DNA of 45,690 bases, taken from the NCBI GenBank assembly GCA_020723085.1, contig DYJN01000019.1, positions 19,715 to 65,404 on the forward strand, written 5' to 3'. The stretch is from Arcobacter sp. Lineage in GTDB: Bacteria > Acidobacteriota > Terriglobia > Bryobacterales > Bryobacteraceae. The position numbers were made by a program, and so were the translations under genes. The notes under the pieces were generated by a model. The model searched no databases. It worked only from the letters and a program-made list of their open reading frames with translations, and was not told where the DNA came from. Shown one piece after another: positions 7,543 through 16,788 of the stretch (position 1 is its first letter; each line of letters begins with the position of its first letter).

Positions 7543-10500
7543 TCACCGCAGTACCGCCTCCTGTTGCGCCGCCGGACGCGTCAGCGTGATGCGCGGCGTC
7601 TCCGATGCCCGCGGCACGCCCAGCACCCGCTTGTACTCGTGCGGGAAGACCTTCACGAAACGCGGCAGCATGGCGTACCAGTTCTGGAGCACCCACGCGG
7701 CGCGCGGGCTGCGGGTTTCCTTCAGGTGCTGTTCCACCAGCGAACGCACCAGATCGACGTCCTTCGGGTCGATCATCGGGTCCAGATCCACGCCCGCCCG
7801 GTTGCACAGCACGCGCCGGAAATCGCCCGTCTCGTCAAGCACGAAGGCGATGCCTCCGCTCATGCCGGCGGCGAAATTCTTGCCCGTCCGTCCGATCACC
7901 ACCACTAGCCCCCGGGTCATGTATTCGCAGCCGTGGTCGCCCACGCCTTCCACCACCGCAGTCGCGCCGGAGTTGCGCACGGCGAAGCGCTCGCCCGCCA
8001 TGCCGTTGACGAACAGCATGCCGCTTGTCGCCCCGTACAGCACCACGTTGCCCACGATGATGTTGTCCTCGGGCACGAAGGTCGAGCCGCGCGGCGGGTA
8101 CACCACCACCTTGCCGCCTGAGAGCCCCTTGCCCACATAGTCGTTGGCGTCGCCCTCCAGCTCGAGCGTCACGCCCTTGGCCAGAAATGCGCCGAACGAC
8201 TGCCCCGCGCTGCCCGTGAACCGCAGCCGGATCGTGTCGTCGGGCAGCCCCTCCGACCCGTAGCGGCGCGCGATCTCGCCCGACAGCATCGCCCCCACCG
8301 TGCGGTGCACGTTCTTGATGGGGAAGTGGAACTCCGCCGGCTGCCGGTTCTCGATCGCCGGCCGCACCTGCTCCAGAATCCTGTGATCCAGCGCCTGCTC
8401 CAGCCCGTGGTCCTGCGCGATCAGGCAGCGCCGCGCCACGCGCGACGGCGCCGGCGGGCTGTACAGAATCTGCGAAAGGTCGATCCCGCGCGCCTTCCAG
8501 TGATCGACCGCCGCCTTCATCTCCAGCCGGTCCACCCTGCCCGCCATCTCGTCCACCGTGCGGAAGCCGAGCTTCGCCATGATCTGCCGCAGCTCCTCCG
8601 CCACGAAGAAGAAGTAGCGGATCACGTCCTCCGGCTTGCCGTGGAACTTCTTCCGCAGGTCGGGATCCTGCGTCGCGATCCCCACCGGACAGGTATTCAG
8701 ATGGCACTTGCGCATCATGATGCAGCCCATCGCGATCAGCGGCATCGTCGAGAAGCCGAACTCCTCCGCCCCGAGCAGCGCCGCGACCGCCACATCGCGC
8801 CCTGTCTGGAGCTTGCCGTCCGTCTGCACGCGGATGCGCGAGCGCAGGTCGTTCATCACCAGCACCTGCTGCGTCTCCGCCAGCCCCAGCTCCCACGGCG
8901 TGCCCGCATGCTTGATCGACGTCAGCGGCGAGGCGCCCGTGCCGCCCGAGTCGCCCGAGATCAGCACCAGATCGGCGTGCGCCTTCGCCACGCCCGCCGC
9001 CACCGTCCCCACGCCCACCTCGCTCACCAGCTTCACCGAGATCCGCGCCCGCGGATTCACGTTCTTCAGGTCGTAGATCAGCTGCGCCAGATCCTCGATC
9101 GAGTAAATGTCGTGGTGCGGCGGCGGAGAGATCAGGCCCACGCCCGGCACCGAGTGCCGCACGCGCGCGATCACCTCATCCACCTTGTGCCCCGGCAGCT
9201 GCCCGCCCTCGCCAGGCTTGGCGCCCTGCGCGATCTTGATCTGAATCTCGTCGGCGTTCACCAGATAGTTCGCCGTCACGCCGAACCGCCCGCTCGCCAC
9301 CTGCTTGATCGCCGAGCGCAGGCTGTCGCCGTTGGGCAGCGGCACATAACGCGCCTCGTCCTCGCCGCCCTCGCCCGTGTTCGACTTGCCGCCGATCCGG
9401 TTCATGGCGATGGCGAGGGTCTCGTGCGCCTCCCTGGAAATCGAGCCGAAGCTCATCGCGCCCGTGGCGAAGCGCTTCACGATCTCCGCGGCGGGCTCCA
9501 CCTCGCTCAGGTCCAGCGGCTTGTCCGCCCACTGGAATTCCATCAGCCCGCGCAAGGTGCACAAATGCCGGTTCTGATTGTTGATGTGCTCGGCGAACTC
9601 CTGGTACGTCTCCCAGCTGTTGAGCCGGATGGCGTGCTGCACGTTGGCGATCGTGTGGGGATTCAGCAGGTGATACTCGCCGCGCGCGCGGTAATGATAC
9701 TGCCCGCCCGCATCGAGCTCCGTCTCCGATTCCGTCACCGGCGCAAAGGCGAAGGCGTGCTTCCGCCGCGCCTCTTCCGCGATCACGTCCATGCCGATCC
9801 CCTCGATGCGCGACGGCGTGCCGGTGAAGTACTTCTCCACCAGCGCGCTGCTCAATCCGATCGCCTCGAAGATGTGCGCGCCGCGGTAGGACTGCAGCGT
9901 GGAAATGCCCATCTTCGAGAACACCTTCAGCAGCCCCTTCTTCACCGCCTTCTTGTAGTTGCGCAGCGCCTGCTCGAACGTGAGCCCCTCCGGCAGCAGC
10001 CCCCGCTCCGCCAGGTTCTCCAGCGTCTCGATGGCCAGATACGGGTTCACCGCCGACGCCCCGTAGCCGATCAGCAGGCAGAAGTGCATCACTTCGCGCG
10101 GCTCGCCCGATTCGATGATCAGGCAGACCTGCGTGCGCGTGCCCTCTCTCACCAGGTGGTTGTGCACTGCGGAGAGCGCCAGCAGCGACGGAATGGGCGC
10201 CAGCTCCTCATCCACGCCGCGGTCAGACAGGATCAGCACCGTGTAGCCCTGCTTGATCGCCAGCGAAGCCCGCCGGCACAGCCCGTCGAGCGACCGCTCC
10301 AGCTCCTTCGCCCCTCCGTCGACGCGGTACAGCATGTGCAGCGTCGTGGCGAGGAAGTCCCCCATCGACACCCGGCGCAGCTTTTCCAGGTCGCGGTTGG
10401 TCAGGATCGGCTGCTCCAGCTTCAGCGTGTGCGCATGCTGCGGCGTCTCGTCCAGAATGTTGCGCTCCGTGCCGAGATAGGACGTCAGCGACATCACCAG

Positions 10501-12156
10501 CTCTTCCCGGATCGGATCGATCGGCGGATTGGTCACCTGCGCGAAAAGCTGCTTGAAGTAGTGGAACAGCGGCTGCGGGCGGTCCGACAGGCACGCCAGC
10601 GGCGTGTCCGTGCCCATGGAGCCGATCGGCTCCTGCCCTTTCTCGGCCATCGGCACGAGGATGCGCGCCAGATCCTCTTCCGTGTATCCGAAGCAGCGCT
10701 GCCGCAGCAGCACCGTGTCGTGATCGGCCAGATGCACGCGCGGCGGCTCGGGCAGGTGCTCGAGCCGGATCTGCTGTTCCTCGATCCACTGTCCGTAAGG
10801 CTTGCGCGAGGCGAGCTGCGCCTTGATCTCCTCGTCCGGCACCAGCCGCCCCTGCTCGATGTCCACCAGCAGCATGCGCCCCGGCTGCAGCCGCCCCTTG
10901 TAGGCCACGTTCTCCGGCGGAATCGGCAGCACGCCCGTCTCCGACGCCATGATCACCAGCCCGTCCTTCGTCGCCAGATACCGCGCGGGCCGCAGCCCGT
11001 TGCGGTCCAGCGTGGCGCCGATCACGCGGCCGTCGCAGAACGCCACCGCGGCCGGGCCGTCCCACGGCTCCATCAGCGATGCGTGGTATTCGTAGAAGGC
11101 CCGCTTCTCCGGGCTCATCGTGGGATCCGAGTCCCACGCCTCCGGGATCAGCATCGCCATCACGTGCGGCAGAGACCGCCCGGACAGCGCCAGCAGCTCC
11201 ACCACCGCGTCCAGCGTCGCCGAATCCGACAGCCCCGGCCCGATCACCGGCAGCAGCTTCTGGATGTCCGGCCCGAACAGCGGCGACTCCAGAATCGGCT
11301 GCCGCGCCGCCATCCATGCCGCGTTGCCCCGCACCGTGTTGATCTCGCCGTTGTGGCAAAGATAGCGGAACGGATGCGCCAGCTGCCACGTGGGGAACGT
11401 GTTCGTCGAAAACCGCTGGTGCACCATGCAGAACGCGCTCACGCAGTCCGGATCCGCCAGGTCGCCGAAGAAGCGCGGAATCTGCGGCGCCAGCAGCAGC
11501 CCCTTGTAGACGATCGTCCGCGACGACAGCGACGGCACATAGAAGAACGCCTTGTCGCGCGGATCCAGGTCCAGCGACGCTGCCACTTCCTTCTCCACGC
11601 GCCGCCGCACCACGTATAGTTTGCGCTCGAACGCGTCCTGATCCATCCCCGCCGGGCTGCCCACGAAGACCTGCTCGATGTACGGCTGCGAAGCCCGCGC
11701 CACCCGCCCGATGGCTTCAATGTCCACCGGCGTGTCGCGCCACCCCAGCAGATGCAGCCCTTCCTCGCGGATGATCTTCTCGAAGATCCCCTCGCAGATC
11801 AGCCGCGGATGCGGCTCCACGGGCAGAAACACCATCCCCGCGCCGTATGCGCCGCGCGCCGGCAGCGCGAAGCCCAGCCGGTCGCACTCCTTCTGGAAGA
11901 ATTCGTGCGGCGTCTGGATCATCACCCCCGCGCCGTCCCCCGTCTCCGGATCGCAGCCGCACGCCCCGCGGTGCGTCAGGTTCAGCAGAATCTGAATGCC
12001 CTTCAGGATGATGTCGTGCGAGCGCGCGCCCGACATGTTCACCACGAACCCGATGCCGCAGGCGTCGTGCTCCTGCCTCGGATCGTACAGCCCCTGCGCT
12101 GCGGGCAGCGCGGGTGGAATTCGAGTGTCGGTGTCCTGATACATGGGTGGCTTCAC
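7543..12156 (-). CDS. gltB: Glutamate synthase large (alpha) subunit
   Basis: Full-length GltB (1537 residues from the GTG at 12156). Cys33 in EHDACGIGF is the amidotransferase nucleophile, exposed after removal of a short propeptide. The order is class II glutaminase domain, central domain, FMN-binding synthase barrel ([20 protein letters not shown]) with the 3Fe-4S cysteines in [16 protein letters not shown], then the C-terminal beta-helix ([11 protein letters not shown]). An alternative start is the ATG at 12144, which has a GGTGA Shine-Dalgarno-like sequence 8 nt upstream and shortens the protein by four residues; I think this ATG is at least as likely. Regulation is probably by the divergent LysR gene. 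Confidence 0.97.
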   Translation of the reverse strand: MKPPMYQDTDTRIPPALPAAQGLYDPRQEHDACGIGFVVNMSGARSHDIILKGIQILLNLTHRGACGCDPETGDGAGVMIQTPHEFFQKECDRLGFALPARGAYGAGMVFLPVEPHPRLICEGIFEKIIREEGLHLLGWRDTPVDIEAIGRVARASQPYIEQVFVGSPAGMDQDAFERKLYVVRRRVEKEVAASLDLDPRDKAFFYVPSLSSRTIVYKGLLLAPQIPRFFGDLADPDCVSAFCMVHQRFSTNTFPTWQLAHPFRYLCHNGEINTVRGNAAWMAARQPILESPLFGPDIQKLLPVIGPGLSDSATLDAVVELLALSGRSLPHVMAMLIPEAWDSDPTMSPEKRAFYEYHASLMEPWDGPAAVAFCDGRVIGATLDRNGLRPARYLATKDGLVIMASETGVLPIPPENVAYKGRLQPGRMLLVDIEQGRLVPDEEIKAQLASRKPYGQWIEEQQIRLEHLPEPPRVHLADHDTVLLRQRCFGYTEEDLARILVPMAEKGQEPIGSMGTDTPLACLSDRPQPLFHYFKQLFAQVTNPPIDPIREELVMSLTSYLGTERNILDETPQHAHTLKLEQPILTNRDLEKLRRVSMGDFLATTLHMLYRVDGGAKELERSLDGLCRRASLAIKQGYTVLILSDRGVDEELAPIPSLLALSAVHNHLVREGTRTQVCLIIESGEPREVMHFCLLIGYGASAVNPYLAIETLENLAERGLLPEGLTFEQALRNYKKAVKKGLLKVFSKMGISTLQSYRGAHIFEAIGLSSALVEKYFTGTPSRIEGIGMDVIAEEARRKHAFAFAPVTESETELDAGGQYHYRARGEYHLLNPHTIANVQHAIRLNSWETYQEFAEHINNQNRHLCTLRGLMEFQWADKPLDLSEVEPAAEIVKRFATGAMSFGSISREAHETLAIAMNRIGGKSNTGEGGEDEARYVPLPNGDSLRSAIKQVASGRFGVTANYLVNADEIQIKIAQGAKPGEGGQLPGHKVDEVIARVRHSVPGVGLISPPPHHDIYSIEDLAQLIYDLKNVNPRARISVKLVSEVGVGTVAAGVAKAHADLVLISGDSGGTGASPLTSIKHAGTPWELGLAETQQVLVMNDLRSRIRVQTDGKLQTGRDVAVAALLGAEEFGFSTMPLIAMGCIMMRKCHLNTCPVGIATQDPDLRKKFHGKPEDVIRYFFFVAEELRQIMAKLGFRTVDEMAGRVDRLEMKAAVDHWKARGIDLSQILYSPPAPSRVARRCLIAQDHGLEQALDHRILEQVRPAIENRQPAEFHFPIKNVHRTVGAMLSGEIARRYGSEGLPDDTIRLRFTGSAGQSFGAFLAKGVTLELEGDANDYVGKGLSGGKVVVYPPRGSTFVPEDNIIVGNVVLYGATSGMLFVNGMAGERFAVRNSGATAVVEGVGDHGCEYMTRGLVVVIGRTGKNFAAGMSGGIAFVLDETGDFRRVLCNRAGVDLDPMIDPKDVDLVRSLVEQHLKETRSPRAAWVLQNWYAMLPRFVKVFPHEYKRVLGVPRASETPRITLTRPAAQQEAVLR

Positions 12157-12180
12157 CAGTCTCGATCGGGGAGATACTTC

Positions 12181-12209
12181 AGTATAGGCCTTGCCTGTAC
12201 ATTAGTCAA
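12181..12209 (-). promoter_or_regulatory. Predicted sigma70 promoter of gltBD
   Basis: Read on the minus strand: TTGACT (12204-12209), exactly 17 nt, TATACT (12181-12186). This is close to consensus and places the start site near 12174, about 18 nt before the GTG start of gltB. Confidence 0.75.
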
Positions 12210-12225
12210 GCTAAAAATGACAGGC
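12193..12225. promoter_or_regulatory. Inverted repeat GCCTGT-N21-ACAGGC in the gltB-lysR intergenic region
   Basis: Arms at 12193-12198 and 12220-12225. The repeat spans the gltB -35 element and sits between the divergent genes, where LysR-type regulators normally bind. Binding by the adjacent LysR protein is inference. Confidence 0.45.
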
Positions 12226-12265
12226 TTGCTTTATCATGTTCGCTTATGTTAGAACTCAGGATGGC

Positions 12266-13144
12266 ATGGATCTCGACCAGCTCCAGTTATTCAGAGACAT
12301 CGCCCACACGCGCAGCATCAGCCGCGGCGCCGCCATGAACGGGCTGACGCAATCGGCCGCCAGCCAGGCGGTGCAGGAGATGGAGCGCCGTCTGGGCGTG
12401 CAGTTGCTGGACCGCTCCCGGCGTCCGCTTCACGTGTTGCCGGCGGGCCAGTTGCTATACGACTTCGCGCGCGATGTGCTGCGCCGGCGCCAGGACTTGA
12501 TGGCTCAGCTCGAGGAGCTGAAGTCGGAACGCAACCACGTTGTGCGCGTGGCGGCGATTTATTCGGTGGGGCTGAGCGAGATGACCCGGCTGGAGGAAGA
12601 ATTCCGGCGGCGCATGCCGGGCGTGCGCATCGAGGTCAGTTATCTGCGCCCCGAGAAGGTCTATGAGGCGGTGGCCGAGGACCGCGTGGACCTGGGGCTG
12701 GTGAGCTACCCTGCCTCCACTCGCGAAGTCACCGCCACGCCGTGGCGCGAGGAGCCGATGGTGGTGGCCTGCAACCCGCGGCACCGCTTCGCACACCGCA
12801 GGTCGATCTCCGTGGCGGATCTGTCCGGCGAGGCGTTCATCGGCTTTGACGAGGACCTGCCCATCAGCCGCGAAATTGAGCGATTCCTCAAGGATCACGG
12901 CGTCCGCGTGCAGGTGCCCCTGCGCTTCGACAACATCCAGAGCATGAAGGAGGCTCTGCGGCTTGAGCCCGCCGTCTCCATTCTGCCGCTGCCGATGCTC
13001 GCCTCCGACGCCGCCGAAGGGCGCCTCGTCGCCATCCGCCTCCAGGAGCCCCTCGCCCGCCCCCTCGGCGTGCTCCAACGCCGCAGGAAAGTCCTCACCA
13101 CAGCCGCGCGGACGTTTCTCGACGTCCTCCACCACGCTGCCTGA
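12266..13144 (+). CDS. LysR-family transcriptional regulator, probable regulator of gltBD
   Basis: A protein of 292 residues from the ATG at 12266, preferred over the in-frame ATG at 12236 because the sequence MDLDQLQLFRDIA is the canonical LysR N-terminus. The winged HTH covers about residues 2-60 (SISRGAAMNGLTQSAASQAVQEMERRLGVQLLDRS). The rest is the periplasmic-binding-protein-like effector domain (VRVAAIYSVGLSEMTRLEEEF). It is divergent from gltB with about 110 nt between starts, a classic arrangement for a LysR protein controlling its neighbour, as GltC does in Bacillus. The effector is unknown. A strong hairpin lies shortly after the stop codon. Confidence 0.92.
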   Translation: MDLDQLQLFRDIAHTRSISRGAAMNGLTQSAASQAVQEMERRLGVQLLDRSRRPLHVLPAGQLLYDFARDVLRRRQDLMAQLEELKSERNHVVRVAAIYSVGLSEMTRLEEEFRRRMPGVRIEVSYLRPEKVYEAVAEDRVDLGLVSYPASTREVTATPWREEPMVVACNPRHRFAHRRSISVADLSGEAFIGFDEDLPISREIERFLKDHGVRVQVPLRFDNIQSMKEALRLEPAVSILPLPMLASDAAEGRLVAIRLQEPLARPLGVLQRRRKVLTTAARTFLDVLHHAA

Positions 13145-13162
13145 ACCGCATCAGAAGACACT

Positions 13163-13193
13163 GCGGGCAGCCGGCGCGAGCGCGGCTGCCCGC
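13163..13193. terminator. GC-rich hairpin between convergent lysR and trxA
   Basis: Perfect 10-bp stem GCGGGCAGCC (13163-13172) and GGCTGCCCGC (13184-13193) with an 11-nt loop, located between two convergent genes. No clear T-run follows on either strand, so it may act as a bidirectional but weak or factor-assisted terminator. Confidence 0.5.
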
Positions 13194-13214
13194 CGATCCA
13201 ACAGAGAAAAACGC

Positions 13215-13547
13215 TCAGCCGAGCTGCGGCTCGATCATCCTGATTATCTCGGCCTTCCCCACAGCGCCCACGCGCTGATTCACCACTTTTCCGCCGCGGA
13301 ACAGCAGCAGCGTCGGAATGCCGCGGATCATATAGCGGGCGGCGGTCTGGCTGTTGTAATCCACGTTCACTTTGCCCACCTTCACGCGGCCAGAATACTC
13401 ACTGGCAACCGCGGCCACTGCCGGCGCGATCATGTGGCAGGGGGCGCACCATTCAGCCCAAAAATCCACGAGCACGGGAAGGTCGCTGTTCAAGACCTCC
13501 TTGTCAAAATTCCCGTCGGTGAACTCCAGTATGTTTTGACCAGCCAT
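13215..13547 (-). CDS. trxA: Thioredoxin
   Basis: 110 residues, full length for thioredoxin 1. The active site is W33-C34-A35-P36-C37 in [11 protein letters not shown]; most thioredoxins have WCGPC, so Gly is replaced by Ala. The cis-proline loop is GIPTLLLF. It is a cytoplasmic protein disulfide reductase that receives electrons from thioredoxin reductase, which is not in this window. It lies 51 nt after glgA on the same strand and may share its transcript. Confidence 0.95.
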   Translation of the reverse strand: MAGQNILEFTDGNFDKEVLNSDLPVLVDFWAEWCAPCHMIAPAVAAVASEYSGRVKVGKVNVDYNSQTAARYMIRGIPTLLLFRGGKVVNQRVGAVGKAEIIRMIEPQLG

Positions 13548-13598
13548 TGGTTTGTTCTTAGCTCCAACTCGTTCGATGTCTCGGCCGCGGCGCGGGTT

Positions 13599-15023
13599 TC
13601 AGCCACGCCCCAGCAGTTTGCCGTACAGGGATTTGTACTCGCGCGCCGACGCATCCCAGGAGTAATCCTTCGCCATGCAGCGGCGCATCCGTTCCATCCA
13701 GGCATCCCGGTTCCGGTAGGCGCCCACGGCGACGCGCAGCGTGTCGTACAACGCCCCCACGGAATACTCGTGAAATTTGAATCCCGTGTCCTCTTCAATC
13801 GTATCATCCAGCCCGCCGACCGCGCGCACCACCGGCGCCGTCCCGTAGCGCAGGCTGTAAATCTGGTTCAGCCCGCACGGCTCATACTGGCTCGGCATCA
13901 GGAACAGGTCCGCGCCCGCTTCGATCCGGTGCGCCAGCGGATTGTTATATCCAACCCACACGCCGATCTGCCTCGGCTTGCGGCGGTGCCACTCCTCGAA
14001 CAGATGCAGATAGCGCCACTCCCCGCTGCCCAGCGCCACCAGCTGCGCGTCCGTCTCATCAAAGAAATGCCCGATGCCCGCGATCAGGTCGAAACCCTTC
14101 TGCGGCGCAAACCGGCTGACAATGCCGATCAGCGGGCGGTCGAGATTCCCCGCGTCCAGACCGAATTCCTCGAGCAGCGCCTTCTTGCACACGCGCTTGC
14201 CCGAAAGATCCTGCGCCGAGTAATGCGCCGGCAGGAACGGGTCCGTTTCGGGATTCCATTCCTCGGAATCGACGCCATTGAGAATTCCCGTCAGCGCGCC
14301 GCTCCGGCTCCTCAGCACCCCGTCGAGTCCGAAGCCGCCTTCCGGCGTCCGGATCTCGCGCGCATAGGTCGGGCTCACCGTGGTCAGCCAGTCCGCCGTC
14401 GCCATGCCGCCCTTGAGAAAATTCACGTCGCCGTAATACTCGAGCTTGTCCGGCGTAAACCAGCCCCAGTTCAGCCCGAGCTCGGGAAACTGCGTGCGGT
14501 GGAAGCGCCCCTGATAGCCCAGGTTGTGAATCGTGAGGATAGTCTTCGTGTCCTTTAGCAGCGGGTTCGAGTGCTGCTGGTCCATCTTGTACACCGGAAC
14601 GAGCGCCGCCTGCCAGTCGTGGCAGTGGAGAATATCGCAGGGAAACACCGTCTGCGCCGCGCCCAGCGCCGCCAGCGCCAGCACGGCGAAGCGCTTGTGA
14701 TTGTCCGGATAATCCGTGCCGTGATGGTTGTACAGCCCGTCGCGGTCGAAAAAATACGGCGCCTCGACAAAGAAGAACCGCACGCCGCGGTGGACCCGGG
14801 TGCGCAGATCCACGCGGTAAGGTGTCGCGCCCGCGTACACCACCATGTTGTCGAAGGCGCTCTCGGTCTCATGCCACGGAATCGAACGGTAGCGCGGCAT
14901 GAGCACCGCCACCTCTTCCCCTTGCCGCTGCAGCGCCGCCGGCAGCGCGCCCACCACGTCGGCGAGACCGCCCGACTTGGCGAACGGAACCGCCTCGGAG
15001 GCGACCATCAGGATCCGGCTCAT
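13599..15023 (-). CDS. glgA: Glycogen synthase (ADP-glucose)
   Basis: 474 residues, the usual GlgA length, glycosyltransferase family 5. The N-terminus has KSGGLADVVGALP (Lys16-Ser-Gly-Gly), the ADP-glucose-binding motif. DILHCHDWQAALVP, SRFAPQKGFDL and the C-terminal MPSQYEPCGLNQIYSLRYG with its E-x7-E arrangement are all present. It extends glycogen by alpha-1,4 linkages using ADP-glucose. The gene lies between purN (37 nt upstream) and trxA on the same strand, not with other glycogen genes, so the grouping looks like convenience and not a pathway. Confidence 0.96.
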   Translation of the reverse strand: MSRILMVASEAVPFAKSGGLADVVGALPAALQRQGEEVAVLMPRYRSIPWHETESAFDNMVVYAGATPYRVDLRTRVHRGVRFFFVEAPYFFDRDGLYNHHGTDYPDNHKRFAVLALAALGAAQTVFPCDILHCHDWQAALVPVYKMDQQHSNPLLKDTKTILTIHNLGYQGRFHRTQFPELGLNWGWFTPDKLEYYGDVNFLKGGMATADWLTTVSPTYAREIRTPEGGFGLDGVLRSRSGALTGILNGVDSEEWNPETDPFLPAHYSAQDLSGKRVCKKALLEEFGLDAGNLDRPLIGIVSRFAPQKGFDLIAGIGHFFDETDAQLVALGSGEWRYLHLFEEWHRRKPRQIGVWVGYNNPLAHRIEAGADLFLMPSQYEPCGLNQIYSLRYGTAPVVRAVGGLDDTIEEDTGFKFHEYSVGALYDTLRVAVGAYRNRDAWMERMRRCMAKDYSWDASAREYKSLYGKLLGRG

Positions 15024-15060
15024 GGTCTTTATCTTGGCATGCAGCCGCGCCGCTCCGGTT

Positions 15061-15681
15061 TCACCCAGCCGCCTGCGGCGGGCCGGTGCGGATCACGCGC
15101 CGCCCTTCAATCCGGTACGCGCCGCTGAGCACCAGCGCAATGGCTTCCGTGTAAATCCGGTGCTCTTCGACAAGGATGCGCGCCGCGAGCGTCTCCGCCG
15201 TGTCATCGTCAAGCACCGGCACCGCCGCCTGCGCCACGATCGGCCCCGTGTCGAGCCCCGCGTCCACGAAATGCACCGTGCAGCCCGAGTATTTCACCCC
15301 GTAATCGATCGCCTGCTGCTGCACGTTCAGCCCCGGAAATGCGGGCAGCAGCGAAGGATGAATATTCAGGATGCGCATCGCGTAGGCCTCCAGCAGCGGC
15401 GCGCCCACCCGCCGCATGAAGCCCGCCAGGCAGATCAGATCCACGCGCAGCGGCTCGAGCGCATCGCGCACCATCGCCGCGTATGTGTCGGAATCGATGC
15501 CCTTCGACGGGAGCGAAACCGCATGAATCCCGTAGGCGCGCGCGATCTCCAGCGCCCGCGCCTCCGGGTTGTTCGCCACCAGCGCCGCGATCTCGGCTTC
15601 CAGCCGCCCCTCGCGGATGTTGCGGGCGATGGCTTCGAAGTTCGAGCCGCGCCCAGAAGCCAGAACGGCAATGCGCTTCAT
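15061..15681 (-). CDS. purN: Phosphoribosylglycinamide formyltransferase
   Basis: 206 residues from the ATG at 15681. A GTG nine bases further upstream is in frame, but the strong AAGGAGG overlaps it and sits 8 nt before the ATG, so the ATG is the start (MKRIAVLASGRGSN). GRGSNFEAI binds the phosphate of GAR. NIHPSLLPAFPG and FVDAGLDTGPI contain the catalytic Asn, His and Asp of the family. The enzyme transfers a formyl group from 10-formyltetrahydrofolate to GAR, step 3 of purine synthesis. It follows purM by 28 nt, the usual purMN operon. Confidence 0.96.
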   Translation of the reverse strand: MKRIAVLASGRGSNFEAIARNIREGRLEAEIAALVANNPEARALEIARAYGIHAVSLPSKGIDSDTYAAMVRDALEPLRVDLICLAGFMRRVGAPLLEAYAMRILNIHPSLLPAFPGLNVQQQAIDYGVKYSGCTVHFVDAGLDTGPIVAQAAVPVLDDDTAETLAARILVEEHRIYTEAIALVLSGAYRIEGRRVIRTGPPQAAG

Positions 15682-15709
15682 CGGATGCACCTCCTTGCCG
15701 CGCGCCGCT

Positions 15710-16753
15710 TCACGCGTAGATCACGCGGCCCTTCCCGCGCGGCTGCCGGATCACCTCGCCAATCAGATGATACGGTTCGCCCATGCGCTCCAGCAGGCGC
15801 GCCGCCCGCGCGATCTTCTTCTGCGGCACGGCGAAGATCATGCCGATGCCCAGATTGAACGTCCTGCGGTAGTCTTCGTCCGGAACCGCGCCGATCCGCT
15901 TCAGGAATTCGAACACCGGGGGCACCGGCCACGAACCCCAGTCGATGCGCGCCGCCAGCCCTTTGGGCAGCATCCGCGGCGTGTTGTCCGTGATTCCTCC
16001 GCCGGTGATGTGCGCCGCGCCTCCCAGCAGCCCGTGCTTCTGCATCCGCCGCAGAGGCTTCAGGTAGCTGCGGTGCACTTTCATCAGCTCGTCGCCGATC
16101 GCTGCGTCCAGCTCCGGCACGTAACTCTTCGGCGTCAGCTTCGCCACCTCGAACACCAGCTTCCGCGCCAGGGAGTAGCCGTTCGTATGCAGCCCCGTGG
16201 AAGGAAGCCCCACCAGCACGTCCCCCGGCTGGATCTTGTCGCCCGTCAGCAGCCGCGAGCGTTCCGCGCAGCCCACGATGAAACCCGCCAGGTCGTATTC
16301 CCCTTCCGCGTAGAAGCCCGGCATCTCCGCCGTCTCGCCGCCGATCAGCGCGCAACCGTTCTCCTCGCACGCTTTCGCCAGCCCGGACACCACCGCCGCC
16401 GCCACGCGCCAGTCGAGCTTGCCCGTGGCGAAGTAGTCGAGGAAGAACAGCGGCTCGGCGCCCTGCACCGCGATATCGTTGACACAGTGATTCACCAGGT
16501 CCTGGCCCACCGTGTCATGGCGCCCGGTCAGGAACGCCAGCTTCAGCTTCGTGCCCACGCCGTCCGCCGACGAGACCAGCACCGGCCGCCTGTAACCCGA
16601 CAGCCGGTACATTGCGCCAAAAGAACCGATGCCCGCCAGCACGCCGCGCGTGAAAGTCTTCTTCACGGCGGCCTTGATGAAGCCCACCGCCCGGCCGGCT
16701 TCGTCGATGTTCACGCCGGCGTCAGCGTAACGGATGGATTTTCGAGTTGGCAT
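15710..16753 (-). CDS. purM: Phosphoribosylformylglycinamidine cyclo-ligase
   Basis: 347 residues, normal for AIR synthetase. YADAGVNIDEAGRAV at the N-terminus, SADGVGTKLKLAF and GGETAEMPGFY are the ATP- and FGAM-binding motifs. It converts FGAM to AIR with ATP, step 5 of purine synthesis. It is followed by purN, and its start codon lies inside the -35 region of the divergent amidohydrolase promoter, so the two transcription units must share a very short control region (35 nt between start codons). Confidence 0.97.
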   Translation of the reverse strand: MPTRKSIRYADAGVNIDEAGRAVGFIKAAVKKTFTRGVLAGIGSFGAMYRLSGYRRPVLVSSADGVGTKLKLAFLTGRHDTVGQDLVNHCVNDIAVQGAEPLFFLDYFATGKLDWRVAAAVVSGLAKACEENGCALIGGETAEMPGFYAEGEYDLAGFIVGCAERSRLLTGDKIQPGDVLVGLPSTGLHTNGYSLARKLVFEVAKLTPKSYVPELDAAIGDELMKVHRSYLKPLRRMQKHGLLGGAAHITGGGITDNTPRMLPKGLAARIDWGSWPVPPVFEFLKRIGAVPDEDYRRTFNLGIGMIFAVPQKKIARAARLLERMGEPYHLIGEVIRQPRGKGRVIYA

Positions 16754-16775
16754 TGAGGAACCACCAGTTTAGAAT
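16747..16775 (+). promoter_or_regulatory. Predicted promoter of the amidohydrolase cluster
   Basis: TTGGCA at 16747-16752, 17-nt spacer, TAGAAT at 16770-16775. The expected start site near 16782 leaves only about 7 nt before the ATG at 16789 and there is no Shine-Dalgarno. The -35 element overlaps the purM start codon on the other strand. Confidence 0.55.
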
Positions 16776-16788
16776 ACGGGAATTCACC

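Noticed and set aside
8305-11619. Plus-strand open frame of over 1100 codons inside gltB
   Set aside because: Extremely Arg/His/Leu-rich, no domain, no ribosome site; it is a shadow of the conserved gltB gene on the other strand.
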